14,952 nucleotides of DNA from Verrucomicrobiota bacterium. Lineage in GTDB: Bacteria > Verrucomicrobiota > Kiritimatiellia > Kiritimatiellales > Pontiellaceae. Shown piece after piece: positions 8,102 to 14,752 of the stretch (position 1 is the first letter of the stretch; every line of letters starts with the position of its first letter). Where the stretch lies: NCBI GenBank assembly GCA_003532555.1, contig DOEU01000123.1, forward strand, positions 1,152 through 16,103. Reading direction: 5' to 3'. The notes beneath the pieces are model-generated. The model was given only the letters and a program-made list of their open reading frames with translations. It made no database searches and had not been told where the DNA came from. The position numbers were made by a program, and so were the translations under genes.

Positions 8102-8419
8102 ATGGATTCAAAAATTACCAAACGCGTGGTGCCGGTGGGTGTTACAGCAGCTCTGTTCATGGGTTTTGTTCTCTTGCTAGAGGGGGCACTGATGAGCGGA
8201 ATATTGGAAAACCGCTCGTCGGGATTAACCCAATTCGTGCCAGGCTTTTCGGCGTGGGTCGAAAAAGAGGGCGCAATGAAAGAAGCAGTTCGGTTACCGG
8301 CTAAGATAAGCCCGTCATTGCAACCGAAAATTGAATCGGTTCCAGCCAATGTGATAGAGAATTCGAATAGTGTGCCCGAGTCACCGATTAAAGTAGATCC
8401 TTCTATACCTGTGGGTTGA
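8102..8419 (+). CDS. Small single-pass membrane protein, unknown function
   Basis: A 105-residue ORF. After a basic start (MDSKITKRVV) there is one hydrophobic segment at about 10-32, rich in Ala, Leu, Phe and Val, followed by a polar, Pro/Ser/Glu-rich tail (60-105) that looks disordered and would be expected outside the cytoplasm. I recognise no domain. It diverges from glyS across a gap of about 100 bases, and its stop codon directly abuts the tlyA stop on the other strand. The upstream Shine-Dalgarno is poor (ACAGAG). That it fills the gap exactly between two sure genes, with a sensible membrane-anchor composition, supports it being real. A competing - strand ORF over this stretch would overlap tlyA and has no recognisable features. 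Confidence 0.6.
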   Translation: MDSKITKRVVPVGVTAALFMGFVLLLEGALMSGILENRSSGLTQFVPGFSAWVEKEGAMKEAVRLPAKISPSLQPKIESVPANVIENSNSVPESPIKVDPSIPVG

Positions 8420-9151
8420 TTAGGTAGTCCAGTAGGCAAGGAATTCAATATTACCTGCCGGTCCTTTGATCGGTGAAGTACAGTGTCCATTCCATTTGAA
8501 GCCGAGCGCTTCGGTGCCAAAACGTCGAATATTTTCAATAACCTCTTCATGAATAACTGGATCGCGCACTACCCCGCCTTTGTTAACCTGCCCTTTACCG
8601 GCTTCGAATTGTGGTTTAATTAACGAGACGATGATTCCACCAGGTTTGAGAATTGCTTTTAGCGGGGGGAGAATCTTGGTGAGCGAAATAAAGGAGGTGT
8701 CAATTGAGCAGAAGTCGATCGGTTGCGGAATCTGTTCTGATGTTAGGTAGCGAGCATTGGTCTGCTCCATAACCCTCACTCGCTCGTCGTTGCGCATACG
8801 GTCGTGTAGTTGATGGGTTCCACAATCAACTGCATAAACAGCGCTCGCCCCGTGTTGAAGCATGCAGTCGGTGAAGCCGCCGGTACTAGAGCCGATATCG
8901 AGGCCGATGACTCCGTCGAGATTAAGCTGAAAGTTTTGGATCGCTGATTCAAGTTTGAGCCCGCCGCGGCTGACATAGCGTTCAACCTCTTTGAGTTGAA
9001 TTTGGCTATCTTCGGGGAAGAGGTGTCCGGGTTTTGCTACGGTTTGTTCTTTGATGCGCACGTGTCCCGCCCGAATCAGCCGTTGGGCCTGTTCACGGCT
9101 TTCAACGAGCTGTTGTTGCACGAGAAGTTGATCGAGTCTAATTTTGGGCAT
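8420..9151 (-). CDS. tlyA: TlyA-family rRNA 2'-O-methyltransferase
   Basis: A 243-residue protein of the TlyA/hemolysin A family. TlyA enzymes methylate ribose 2'-OH groups on rRNA (C1920 of 23S, and C1409 of 16S in some species). Residues 1-60 form an S4 RNA-binding domain (MPKIRLDQLLVQ, AQRLIRAGHVRI). SRGGLKLESA is at 61-70, the SAM-binding LDIGSSTGGFTDC is at 84-96, and the FtsJ-like catalytic landmarks IKPQFEAGKG (178-187) and GNIEFL (233-238) follow. The start was placed at 9151 because the S4 domain starts exactly there and it lies eight bases after the stop of the upstream hydrolase; a longer reading from 9220 would overlap that gene and add no conserved sequence. Confidence 0.93.
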   Translation of the reverse strand: MPKIRLDQLLVQQQLVESREQAQRLIRAGHVRIKEQTVAKPGHLFPEDSQIQLKEVERYVSRGGLKLESAIQNFQLNLDGVIGLDIGSSTGGFTDCMLQHGASAVYAVDCGTHQLHDRMRNDERVRVMEQTNARYLTSEQIPQPIDFCSIDTSFISLTKILPPLKAILKPGGIIVSLIKPQFEAGKGQVNKGGVVRDPVIHEEVIENIRRFGTEALGFKWNGHCTSPIKGPAGNIEFLAYWTT

Positions 9152-9159
9152 AACTATCT

Positions 9160-9978
9160 TTAGTCTGAGGGTGAAAGAATATTTTGATCGCGGAGCCAAG
9201 CTTCGCAGAGGACGGGCCAATGATGAGCAGGACGACCGAAATCGCGTAATCCATAGCCATGCCCGCCGCGGGCGTGCAGATGAAGTTCAGTTGAGACACC
9301 CGCTTCATCGAGAGCTAGGGCATAGGCGATTGCGCTGCGGTAGTATCGTTTATCGTCTTGTGCTTGTGCAATAAAAGCGGGAGGGGTATCTGCGTCCACA
9401 ATGATGCTCTTGACAAGCGTAAATGACTTAGGCTGATAGAGATATGCAGGATAGATCAACATACTAAAATTTTGTTTAGGTTCTTTTTGGGCAGCCACTG
9501 CGGTGAGGTGAGCGCCGGCGGAGAAGCCGATCATGCCAACACGGGCGGGATCAATATTCAATTCGGTGGCGTAGGTTCGTGTCCATTCGAGTGCGCGGTT
9601 GGCATCGTGAAGCGCACCCGTACGGTTGTTAGGCGTACGGTATTTGAGAACACCCGCTGAAATGCCAAGCGTATTAAGCCACGCTGCAATTTCTATTCCT
9701 TCTTTATCAAAAGATAGGAACCGATAGCCGCCTCCAGGGCAGATGATCACAAAAGGATGGGGTTCGGTATCGGAACAGGGGTAGAGAGTGAGCGTAGGTT
9801 CGCTTACATGATGGAAGCGGCGGTTATCGTCTTCGGTATGAGAGTCGATCGTTTCGGTCTTATCGCTAACGGTTCCCGGCATCGATTGATCCCAAAGCGG
9901 AATAACTTTGGCACCATCACTCTGCACGCTACCCAGTAGTGCGAGCGAACAGGCTAAATTAATTGATTGTTTCTTCAT
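9160..9978 (-). CDS. Secreted alpha/beta-hydrolase, BD-FAE/acetyl-esterase-like
   Basis: A 272-residue alpha/beta-hydrolase fold protein. The first ~20 residues (MKKQSINLACSLALLGSVQS) look like a short signal peptide. The oxyanion-hole region is CPGGGYRFLS at 80-89, the nucleophile elbow GFSAGAHL puts Ser153 as catalytic serine, Asp208 or Asp209 in AQAQDDKR is the probable acid, and His240 in GGHGYG completes the triad. This layout is that of the lipase/esterase group containing carbohydrate acetyl- and feruloyl-esterases (BD-FAE, AXE-like). The actual ester substrate is not predictable. It sits directly upstream of tlyA on the same strand and divergent from an SGLT-type sugar symporter, which makes a role in carbohydrate use plausible. 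Confidence 0.85.
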   Translation of the reverse strand: MKKQSINLACSLALLGSVQSDGAKVIPLWDQSMPGTVSDKTETIDSHTEDDNRRFHHVSEPTLTLYPCSDTEPHPFVIICPGGGYRFLSFDKEGIEIAAWLNTLGISAGVLKYRTPNNRTGALHDANRALEWTRTYATELNIDPARVGMIGFSAGAHLTAVAAQKEPKQNFSMLIYPAYLYQPKSFTLVKSIIVDADTPPAFIAQAQDDKRYYRSAIAYALALDEAGVSTELHLHARGGHGYGLRDFGRPAHHWPVLCEAWLRDQNILSPSD

Positions 9979-10099
9979 AAATATTTTTTCTTCATCGATA
10001 CCACTTAATTGTTAATTAAATCATACTTCTTTGATCTTGGGTATGAAGAAAAAAGTGGTGTATGCATAGAGTGCATTAAATCAAGTAGGTAAGGGCGAC
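9979..10099. promoter_or_regulatory. Divergent promoter region with operator-like dyads between hydrolase and symporter
   Basis: This 121-base AT-rich gap separates two divergently transcribed genes and must hold both promoters. It has a perfect 15-base dyad at 10005-10019 (TTAATT, three bases, AATTAA), a short dyad at 10062-10076 (ATGCA, five bases, TGCAT), and a 12-base inverted pair, TTTTTTCTTCAT at 9984-9995 with ATGAAGAAAAAA at 10043-10054. I could not assign clean -35/-10 boxes. AAGGG four bases before the symporter ATG is the likely ribosome-binding site. The dyads suggest a shared operator, but AT-rich DNA forms such dyads easily by chance. Confidence 0.35.
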
Positions 10100-11824
10100 A
10101 TGACAGGAATTGATTGGATTGTAATCGGAATTTATTTTGTGTTGTTAGCAGGCGTCGTGATTTGGTCTTCGCGGCAACAGCAAACGTCGGCGGATTATTT
10201 TTTGGCAGGACGTAACGTCGGATGGTTTGCGATTGGGGGGTCGCTATTTGCCTCGAATATCGGTTCCGAGCACATTGTCGGCTTAGCAGGCTCAGGCGCC
10301 ATCAGTGGCATGGCGATGGCGCATTGGGAGATGCATGCCTGGATTATGCTGATGCTGGGCTGGATTTTTGTGCCGTTCTACTACCGAGCGAATGTCTTCA
10401 CCATGCCCGAATTTATGGAGAAACGCTTTAACAGTCGAGTGCGTTGGATTCTTTCAATGGTCTCATTGGTGGCGTATGTTTTTACAAAAGTATCGGTGAC
10501 CGTCTATGCAGGGGCATTAGTTTTTCGGACACTATTACCGGATCTAGAGCTGATTTTATTTGGACAGGTATGGGGTCCTTTTTGGCTCGGTGCCTTTGCA
10601 ACGGTTGTGTTGACCGGAATCTATACCATTTTCGGGGGTTTTCGGGCGGTTCTATATACGGATTCCGTTCAAGCGCTGCTCTTGATCATGGGTTCGGCGA
10701 GTATTACATGGATCGGATTAGATGCACTCGGGGGATGGAGTGAATTGGTGCGAATGGCGTCCGAGCGGTCAGACGAACTCGCCTTATGGCGTCCATTGCA
10801 GGTGGATGGTTCAGGTATACCGTGGTGGAAAAACAGTGATTTCCCATGGTTAGGAATTTTAATCGCCTCACCGATCATCGGTATTTGGTATTGGTGTACC
10901 GATCAATACATCGTTCAGCGAACCCTTGCCGCAAAAAATCTGACTTTGGCGCGCCGCGGTGCCATCTGGGGAGCCTTTCTGAAAGTCTGGCCGGTACTCA
11001 TTTTTCTATTGCCCGGAATCATTGGGTGGGCATTACATCAAAAAGGAATCCTTTATATTCCGATGAAATCGCAGGGAACTACGGTAATGGATATCGATGG
11101 CGATCAGGTCTTTGCCACGATGGTGATTCAACTCTTGCCCTCTGGGTTGCGAGGTCTGGTAGTCGGTGGCTTATTGGCGGCATTGATGAGCTCGCTCTCC
11201 TCGCTCTTTAATTCCTGTGCCACGCTCTTTACCGTCGATATCTATGAAAAAATATGCCCAGAACGAAGCGAGAAACATTTAGTGCGGGTTGGGCGAGTGG
11301 CAACCACGATCATCGTCGCACTCGGGTTGCTTTGGATTCCTGTGATGTATCGGATAGCTGGAGGCGGGATTTATCAATATTTGCAAAGTGTTCAGGGATA
11401 TCTCGCTCCACCGATCACTGCTGTCTTTCTATTGGGTCTATTCTGGAAACGTATCAATGCCACAGGTGCGACATGGGGATTGATCATTGGGTTTATCCTC
11501 GGCATGGCAAAATTAGCCATCCAAGCCCAGTATGGTTCGATTGATCCCGAAAAGATGGCTGATCCTACTTGGTTAGCTGCCATAGGTGATTTTAGTTTTC
11601 TTTATGCCTCCGGTGTTTTGCTCTTGATCAGTATTGTAGTCGTACTAATCGGTTCGTTTCTCACGCCCGCTCAAGACGAATCCACGCTTGAAGGGCTCAC
11701 CTACACTTCGCTTGATCTATCTGAGATTCGTGCCACCGTCGAAAAAGGGGATATCTGGCTCACTGCCGTTACCCTGCTCTTAGTCCTCGGAATGTACCTC
11801 TACTTCAGCTTTTGGCTAGGATGA
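10100..11824 (+). CDS. Sodium/solute symporter, SGLT-type (probable Na+/sugar cotransporter)
   Basis: A 574-residue inner-membrane protein of the SSS family with about 14 hydrophobic segments. Close matches to the sugar-transporting branch (SGLT, vSGLT) are visible: LFASNIGSEHIVGLAGSGA at 49-67, IFGGFRAVLYTDSVQ at 177-191, WYWCTDQYIVQRTLAAKN at 263-280, ALMSSLSSLFNSCATLFT at 361-378 with the Ser364/Ser365 region of the sodium site, and YLQSVQGYLAPP at 427-438, whose Gln429 corresponds to the sugar-contacting Gln of vSGLT. These residues argue for sodium-driven sugar import, though the exact sugar is unknown. Length is normal. It diverges from a secreted esterase, suggesting a small carbohydrate-use locus. 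A hairpin begins two bases before 11827, right after the stop. Confidence 0.93.
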   Translation: MTGIDWIVIGIYFVLLAGVVIWSSRQQQTSADYFLAGRNVGWFAIGGSLFASNIGSEHIVGLAGSGAISGMAMAHWEMHAWIMLMLGWIFVPFYYRANVFTMPEFMEKRFNSRVRWILSMVSLVAYVFTKVSVTVYAGALVFRTLLPDLELILFGQVWGPFWLGAFATVVLTGIYTIFGGFRAVLYTDSVQALLLIMGSASITWIGLDALGGWSELVRMASERSDELALWRPLQVDGSGIPWWKNSDFPWLGILIASPIIGIWYWCTDQYIVQRTLAAKNLTLARRGAIWGAFLKVWPVLIFLLPGIIGWALHQKGILYIPMKSQGTTVMDIDGDQVFATMVIQLLPSGLRGLVVGGLLAALMSSLSSLFNSCATLFTVDIYEKICPERSEKHLVRVGRVATTIIVALGLLWIPVMYRIAGGGIYQYLQSVQGYLAPPITAVFLLGLFWKRINATGATWGLIIGFILGMAKLAIQAQYGSIDPEKMADPTWLAAIGDFSFLYASGVLLLISIVVVLIGSFLTPAQDESTLEGLTYTSLDLSEIRATVEKGDIWLTAVTLLLVLGMYLYFSFWLG

Positions 11825-11826
11825 AT

Positions 11827-11860
11827 AAAAAAGGGACTTAAACCGAAGTTTAAGCCCCTT
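11827..11860 (-). terminator. Rho-independent terminator of tRNA-Gly with UUCG loop
   Basis: Reading the - strand, a 13-pair stem with a C(UUCG)G tetraloop (loop at 11844-11847) is followed by a run of six U (11832-11827). On the - strand RNA the only irregular pair is G-U; on the + strand the same position is an A-C mismatch and no U run follows. The hairpin therefore fits the tRNA, which ends seven bases upstream, much better than the symporter that stops at 11824 on the other strand. Confidence 0.88.
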
Positions 11861-11866
11861 AGAAAA

Positions 11867-11940
11867 TGGAGCGGGTGAACAGATTCGAACTGTCGTAACC
11901 AGCTTGGAAGGCTGGGGTTCTACCATTGAACTACACCCGC
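11867..11940 (-). tRNA. tRNA-Gly (anticodon UCC), CCA encoded
   Basis: The - strand folds into a complete cloverleaf. The acceptor GCGGGTG (11940-11934) pairs with CACCCGC (11877-11871). The D stem is GTTC/GAAC, the anticodon stem is CCAGC/GCTGG with the loop CTTCCAA giving anticodon UCC (reads GGA and GGG), the variable loop has four bases, and the T stem is GACAG/CTGTT with loop TTCGAAT. The discriminator is U (11870), and CCA (11869-11867) is encoded. A promoter lies upstream and a terminator directly downstream, so it is a single-tRNA transcription unit. Confidence 0.97.
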
Positions 11941-11959
11941 TCTATCAAATAAGCGGTTA

Positions 11960-11988
11960 AATCTAGTGCGATGTGAGGGTGGCGTCAA
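11960..11988 (-). promoter_or_regulatory. Sigma70-type promoter of tRNA-Gly
   Basis: On the - strand TTGACG (11988-11983, five of six consensus bases) is followed after exactly 17 bases by TAGATT (11965-11960, four of six). The -10 box ends 19 bases before the first base of the tRNA, leaving a short leader of roughly 12 bases. Spacing and position are what is expected for a stable-RNA promoter. It lies 17 bases after the stop of the small ORF at 12006-12152. Confidence 0.75.
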
Positions 11989-12005
11989 GCGGGAGCGAGT
12001 GATTT

Positions 12006-12152
12006 TTATCGGCGTTTGAGGAGGCGCCACCACCAGAAGTGAAGGCGGGCACGCCAGCTGGCTTTATTTACAGCGCGTTTGATGTGTGTTTTTTTTGGCT
12101 TACCGGGTTTGGGTGGCGGCTTGCGCATGTAGTCTCTATCTGCGATTCCCAT
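12006..12152 (-). CDS. Small highly basic protein, 48 residues, unknown function
   Basis: An unrecognised 48-residue ORF starting MGIADRDYMR, followed by a Pro/Lys-rich stretch (KPPPKPGKPKK) and a C-terminal half rich in Arg and Trp (WRARLHFWWWRLLKRR). It has no acidic residues after the first seven, so it is strongly cationic; the C-terminal half could be an amphipathic or membrane-touching helix. The start was chosen because AAGGAA lies five bases upstream of the first ATG; an internal ATG (Met9, at 12128) has no such site. The opening motif resembles N-termini I associate with other bacterial hypothetical proteins (from memory, not checked). It diverges from trmB across only 38 bases and lies upstream of tRNA-Gly on the same strand. 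A positive alternative is chance coding on a short stretch, but the ribosome-binding site argues against it. Confidence 0.55.
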   Translation of the reverse strand: MGIADRDYMRKPPPKPGKPKKTHIKRAVNKASWRARLHFWWWRLLKRR

Positions 12153-12190
12153 GGGTTTTCCTTGCCCTTGTTAATATTACAAAGAAAAGT

Positions 12191-12796
12191 ATGAAGATTA
12201 TGGCACGTAAAAAAAAGACGACAATTCGTATATTTCCTGAGAGCTGGGTAGAGGCATGCGACTTTCGTGCATTTTTTCCGGTGAGAGAGCGTCCGTTAGA
12301 GGTGGATATCGGTTCGGGGAAGGGTCGGTTTTTGCTGGCGCGTTCAGGTCGGTTTCCTGAGGTTAACTTTTTGGGTATTGAGCGTCAGTTGATTAGGGTG
12401 AATCGGAGTGGACGGAAGTGTGAGCGGGCAGGTCGTGAAAATGTGCGTTTACTGAGGATGGAGGGGTTTTATGCTATTCGTTGGTTGATGCCGCGGGAGC
12501 TTGTGGATACCTACTATTTCTTTTTTCCAGATCCATGGCCGAAGGATCGGCATCATGATCACCGATTGTTTAATGGGGCATTTATGGATGCGTTACATCG
12601 GTCGTTAAAATCGGGGGGATATTTGCATGTGGCGACCGATCATCTGCCATATTATGATAAAATCTATTTATTGTTGGTGGCGGATGAGCGTTTTGAAGAG
12701 GTGGCAGTGTTTGAGCCGATGGAGGAGGAGATGACTGATTTTGAGCTTTTGTTTCAGGAGAAGCCGATTGGACGATGTTCGTTTCGAAAAAGTTAA
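12191..12796 (+). CDS. trmB: TrmB, tRNA (guanine-N7)-methyltransferase
   Basis: A 201-residue class I SAM methyltransferase that makes m7G46 in the tRNA variable loop. Landmarks: SAM-binding EVDIGSGKGRFLL at 37-49, FLGIER at 60-65, and the family signature FFFPDPWPKDRHHDHRL at 110-126 with the TrmB catalytic Asp/Pro region; TDFELLFQE at 182-190 corresponds to the conserved C-terminal TxxE segment. The gene could be read back to 12086, but that would cover the small - strand ORF and adds no family sequence. Start 12191 has a purine-rich AAAGAAAAG just upstream; the ATG at 12200 is the alternative. Its stop TAA overlaps the TAA of the convergent HAD gene in the palindrome TTAA. Confidence 0.93.
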   Translation: MKIMARKKKTTIRIFPESWVEACDFRAFFPVRERPLEVDIGSGKGRFLLARSGRFPEVNFLGIERQLIRVNRSGRKCERAGRENVRLLRMEGFYAIRWLMPRELVDTYYFFFPDPWPKDRHHDHRLFNGAFMDALHRSLKSGGYLHVATDHLPYYDKIYLLLVADERFEEVAVFEPMEEEMTDFELLFQEKPIGRCSFRKS

Positions 12797-13458
12797 AGAA
12801 TCATATCTTCTAGGGTCTTGCGGTTTACATTTTCGAGTGAGTTGGCAATGGCGTCAGCTTGGGTTAGGTGTTCAGCTGAAAAACTGGTGGTGACGGCAAG
12901 GACTTTCATACCGGCTGCTTTTGCGGAGTGAATGCCGGCAGGGGTGTCTTCGATAGCGACAGAGTTAGTGGGTTCGGTGATCTTCAAGTTTTTTAGGGAG
13001 AGCTGGTAGGGGGCGGGATCAGGTTTGCTTTTTTTGGTGTCTTCGGCGGTGACGATAGAACGAAAGTTTTCTTTGATACGATGGGCGGTGATTATGGGTT
13101 CGATGTCAGACCGGAGGGCACCGCTGCAGAGTCCGATAGGAAGGCGGATGGGTATGCTTTTAATGAGTTGAATGGCACCTGGTAAAGTCAAGATTTCGCC
13201 TCTATTGGCATATTGTTCAAAGACGGTGGCTTTTTGAGCTATGCGTTCGGCAAGTTTTTTTGAGGAGAGTCGTTTATGTGCTTTTTTAAAAGCGGTTTTG
13301 AGGGCATCACGGTCATCAAAGCCTATATAGAGATCTTGGTATAGATCCCATTCAATATGAATATGATCGGCTTCAAGAACGGTATTTAAGGCTTTATAGT
13401 GCCAGGGTTCACTATCAACAATTATACCATCGAAATCAAAAATAACTGCTTGTAACAT
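12793..13458 (-). CDS. HAD-superfamily phosphatase/phosphomutase, beta-PGM-like
   Basis: A 221-residue HAD hydrolase. Motif I is DFDGIIVDSEP (Asp8 nucleophile, Asp10 acid/base), motif II is Ser112 in LCSGALR, motif III is Lys145 in KSKPDPAPY, and motif IV is Glu170-Asp171 in IEDTPAG. The helical cap inserted at about residues 16-90 is of subfamily I, as in beta-phosphoglucomutase and phosphoglycolate phosphatase-like enzymes. It should hydrolyse or move phosphate on a small sugar-type molecule; the substrate cannot be fixed from sequence. A consensus TTGACA lies about 30 bases upstream on the - strand (13494-13489), but no good -10 box follows it. No clear ribosome-binding site is seen. Confidence 0.87.
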   Translation of the reverse strand: MLQAVIFDFDGIIVDSEPWHYKALNTVLEADHIHIEWDLYQDLYIGFDDRDALKTAFKKAHKRLSSKKLAERIAQKATVFEQYANRGEILTLPGAIQLIKSIPIRLPIGLCSGALRSDIEPIITAHRIKENFRSIVTAEDTKKSKPDPAPYQLSLKNLKITEPTNSVAIEDTPAGIHSAKAAGMKVLAVTTSFSAEHLTQADAIANSLENVNRKTLEDMIL

Positions 13459-13680
13459 ATTTAAAATGTGAGCTTTCGTTGCGGGGATGTCAAACGCTTT
13501 GAAGCACCAGCCAAACTTCTTTAAGTTGCTAAATCATCTAAATCGTTTTTTTGTGAATACAAAGCATAGAGAAACAAAGTACTTGTAGGGATTCTAGTCT
13601 TATTAAATTTGAACATCTGTATTTTCTCCTTTGCCTGGGTATCGGGTCATGTTTGGATAGAGTTTTAGGAGGATGAGATT
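13459..13680. other. 222-base intergenic region between HAD gene and Dabb gene
   Basis: This AT-rich gap separates divergent genes. It holds a consensus -35 (TTGACA on the - strand at 13494-13489) that may belong to the HAD gene, a weak five-pair dyad (AACTT, four bases, AAGTT at about 13515-13528), and the AGGAGG site of the Dabb gene near its right end. I see no RNA gene or convincing riboswitch. A 33-codon + strand ORF at 13487-13588 has no supporting features. Confidence 0.4.
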
Positions 13681-13971
13681 ATGTTTAAACATATTGTTAT
13701 GTGGCGTTTTAAGCCGGATGTCCAACAAGATAATAAAGTAGAAATGAAAAGGCAGTTAGAAGCACTTTTAGACGTTATTCCTTCTTTGAAAGCCATTGAG
13801 GTTGGACTTAATGTTGCGAAGGGCGATGCGACGTTTGATGTGGTATTGACGACGGTTTTTGAAGATGAAATGGGCTATCAAGTGTATGCCGCAGATCCAA
13901 CACATATGGAAGTGGTGAATTTTGTGCGTGAATTAGTATGCGACCGAGCCGTGGTGGATTATATAGATTAA
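13681..13971 (+). CDS. Dabb (stress-responsive A/B barrel) domain protein
   Basis: A 96-residue single-domain protein. It opens with MFKHIVMWRFKPD, has the middle LLDVIPSLKAIEVGLN at 29-44 and ends with YAADPTHMEVVNFVRELVCDRAVVDY, which is the classic Dabb layout: a ferredoxin-like barrel that usually dimerises. Family members have been linked to stress responses and to small-molecule binding or catalysis in a few cases; the role here is unknown. A strong ribosome-binding site, AGGAGG, lies nine bases before the ATG, which suggests good expression. No terminator hairpin is seen in the 79 bases before pyrF. Confidence 0.9.
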   Translation: MFKHIVMWRFKPDVQQDNKVEMKRQLEALLDVIPSLKAIEVGLNVAKGDATFDVVLTTVFEDEMGYQVYAADPTHMEVVNFVRELVCDRAVVDYID

Positions 13972-14050
13972 ATAAACTATTTTTTTCACAAACCATTGCC
14001 TATATTTTTTTACATGTATTGGATCGTTATTATCAATTGAAAGAGAAAAT

Positions 14051-14752
14051 ATGAGTCAGCCAGAAATGATTGTTGCGTTAGATGTGCCAAATGCTGCGGA
14101 GATGCGCTCCACGCTAGAGCGTATGCCGGATTCGATTGGATGGTATAAGGTGGGCTTGGAGTTATTTTGTTCGGAGGGTCCTTCGGTTTTGGCACCGCTT
14201 CAAAAACAGAATAAATCGATCTTTCTTGATTTGAAGTTGCATGATATTCCGCGAACAGTGGGTAATGCGGTCAAGACGGCTGCAGAACACGGGGTGAATC
14301 TGATGACGGTGCATGCTGTAGGAGGACGTGCAATGATGGAAGAGGCAGCAGAGGCTGCGGCTTCCTGTGAGTGTCCGCCAAAGTTGGTGGCGGTGACGAC
14401 GTTGACGAGTTTGAATCAAGATGATTTTAGTGATTTGGGGGTGAATCGGACGGTTGAGGAACAGGCGATAGCTTTAGGTGAGTTGGCGATTTGTTCGGGC
14501 ATTGATGGTTTGGTAACGAGTGCACATGAAGCACACGCTTTGCGTAATAGTTTTCCAGAGGCATTGCTTGTGACTCCGGGGATTCGAATGCCTTCGGGGG
14601 ATATTGGTGATCAGAAGCGGGTGGCAACACCTTTCTATGCGGTCGAGAACGGTGCGACTCATTTGGTTATTGGTCGGCCGATTGTGCAGGCGGCGGATCC
14701 GGTTTTAGCCGTTTCGATGATGCTAGATGATATGAAGAAGGCGGTGAAATAA
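14051..14752 (+). CDS. pyrF: PyrF, orotidine 5'-phosphate decarboxylase
   Basis: A 233-residue enzyme that converts OMP to UMP, the last step of de novo UMP synthesis. Visible: VALDVPN at 8-14 with Asp11, Lys33 in WYKVGLE, the catalytic cluster LDLKLHDIP at 59-67 (Asp60, Lys62, Asp65), VHAVGG at 87-92, VTTLTS at 115-120, VTPGIR at 174-179, and the phosphate-binding IGRPI at 207-211 (Arg209). Length matches the bacterial group I family. TTTACA (14009-14014) resembles a -35 box, but the -10 match is poor. The stop TAA overlaps the purQ ATG by one base, coupling pyrimidine and purine genes. Confidence 0.97.
   Translation: MSQPEMIVALDVPNAAEMRSTLERMPDSIGWYKVGLELFCSEGPSVLAPLQKQNKSIFLDLKLHDIPRTVGNAVKTAAEHGVNLMTVHAVGGRAMMEEAAEAAASCECPPKLVAVTTLTSLNQDDFSDLGVNRTVEEQAIALGELAICSGIDGLVTSAHEAHALRNSFPEALLVTPGIRMPSGDIGDQKRVATPFYAVENGATHLVIGRPIVQAADPVLAVSMMLDDMKKAVK

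Noticed and set aside
8092..8550. A 152-codon - strand ORF crossing the small membrane ORF and the end of tlyA
   Set aside because: Its right third overlaps the conserved tlyA coding region in another frame, and its product shows no domain or plausible composition.
9152..9220. N-terminal extension of tlyA by 23 codons
   Set aside because: The S4 domain starts at the ATG at 9151, and the extension would overlap the end of the hydrolase gene without conserved content.
12086..12190. N-terminal extension of trmB by 35 codons
   Set aside because: The extension is hydrophobic and unlike TrmB, and covers the divergent small ORF; an ATG at 12191 lies right before the normal family N-terminus.
13487..13588. 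A 33-codon + strand ORF in the HAD/Dabb gap
   Set aside because: No clear ribosome-binding site or recognisable composition; likely chance in AT-rich DNA.
13972..14050. A terminator between the Dabb gene and pyrF
   Set aside because: T runs are present but no stable GC stem precedes them.
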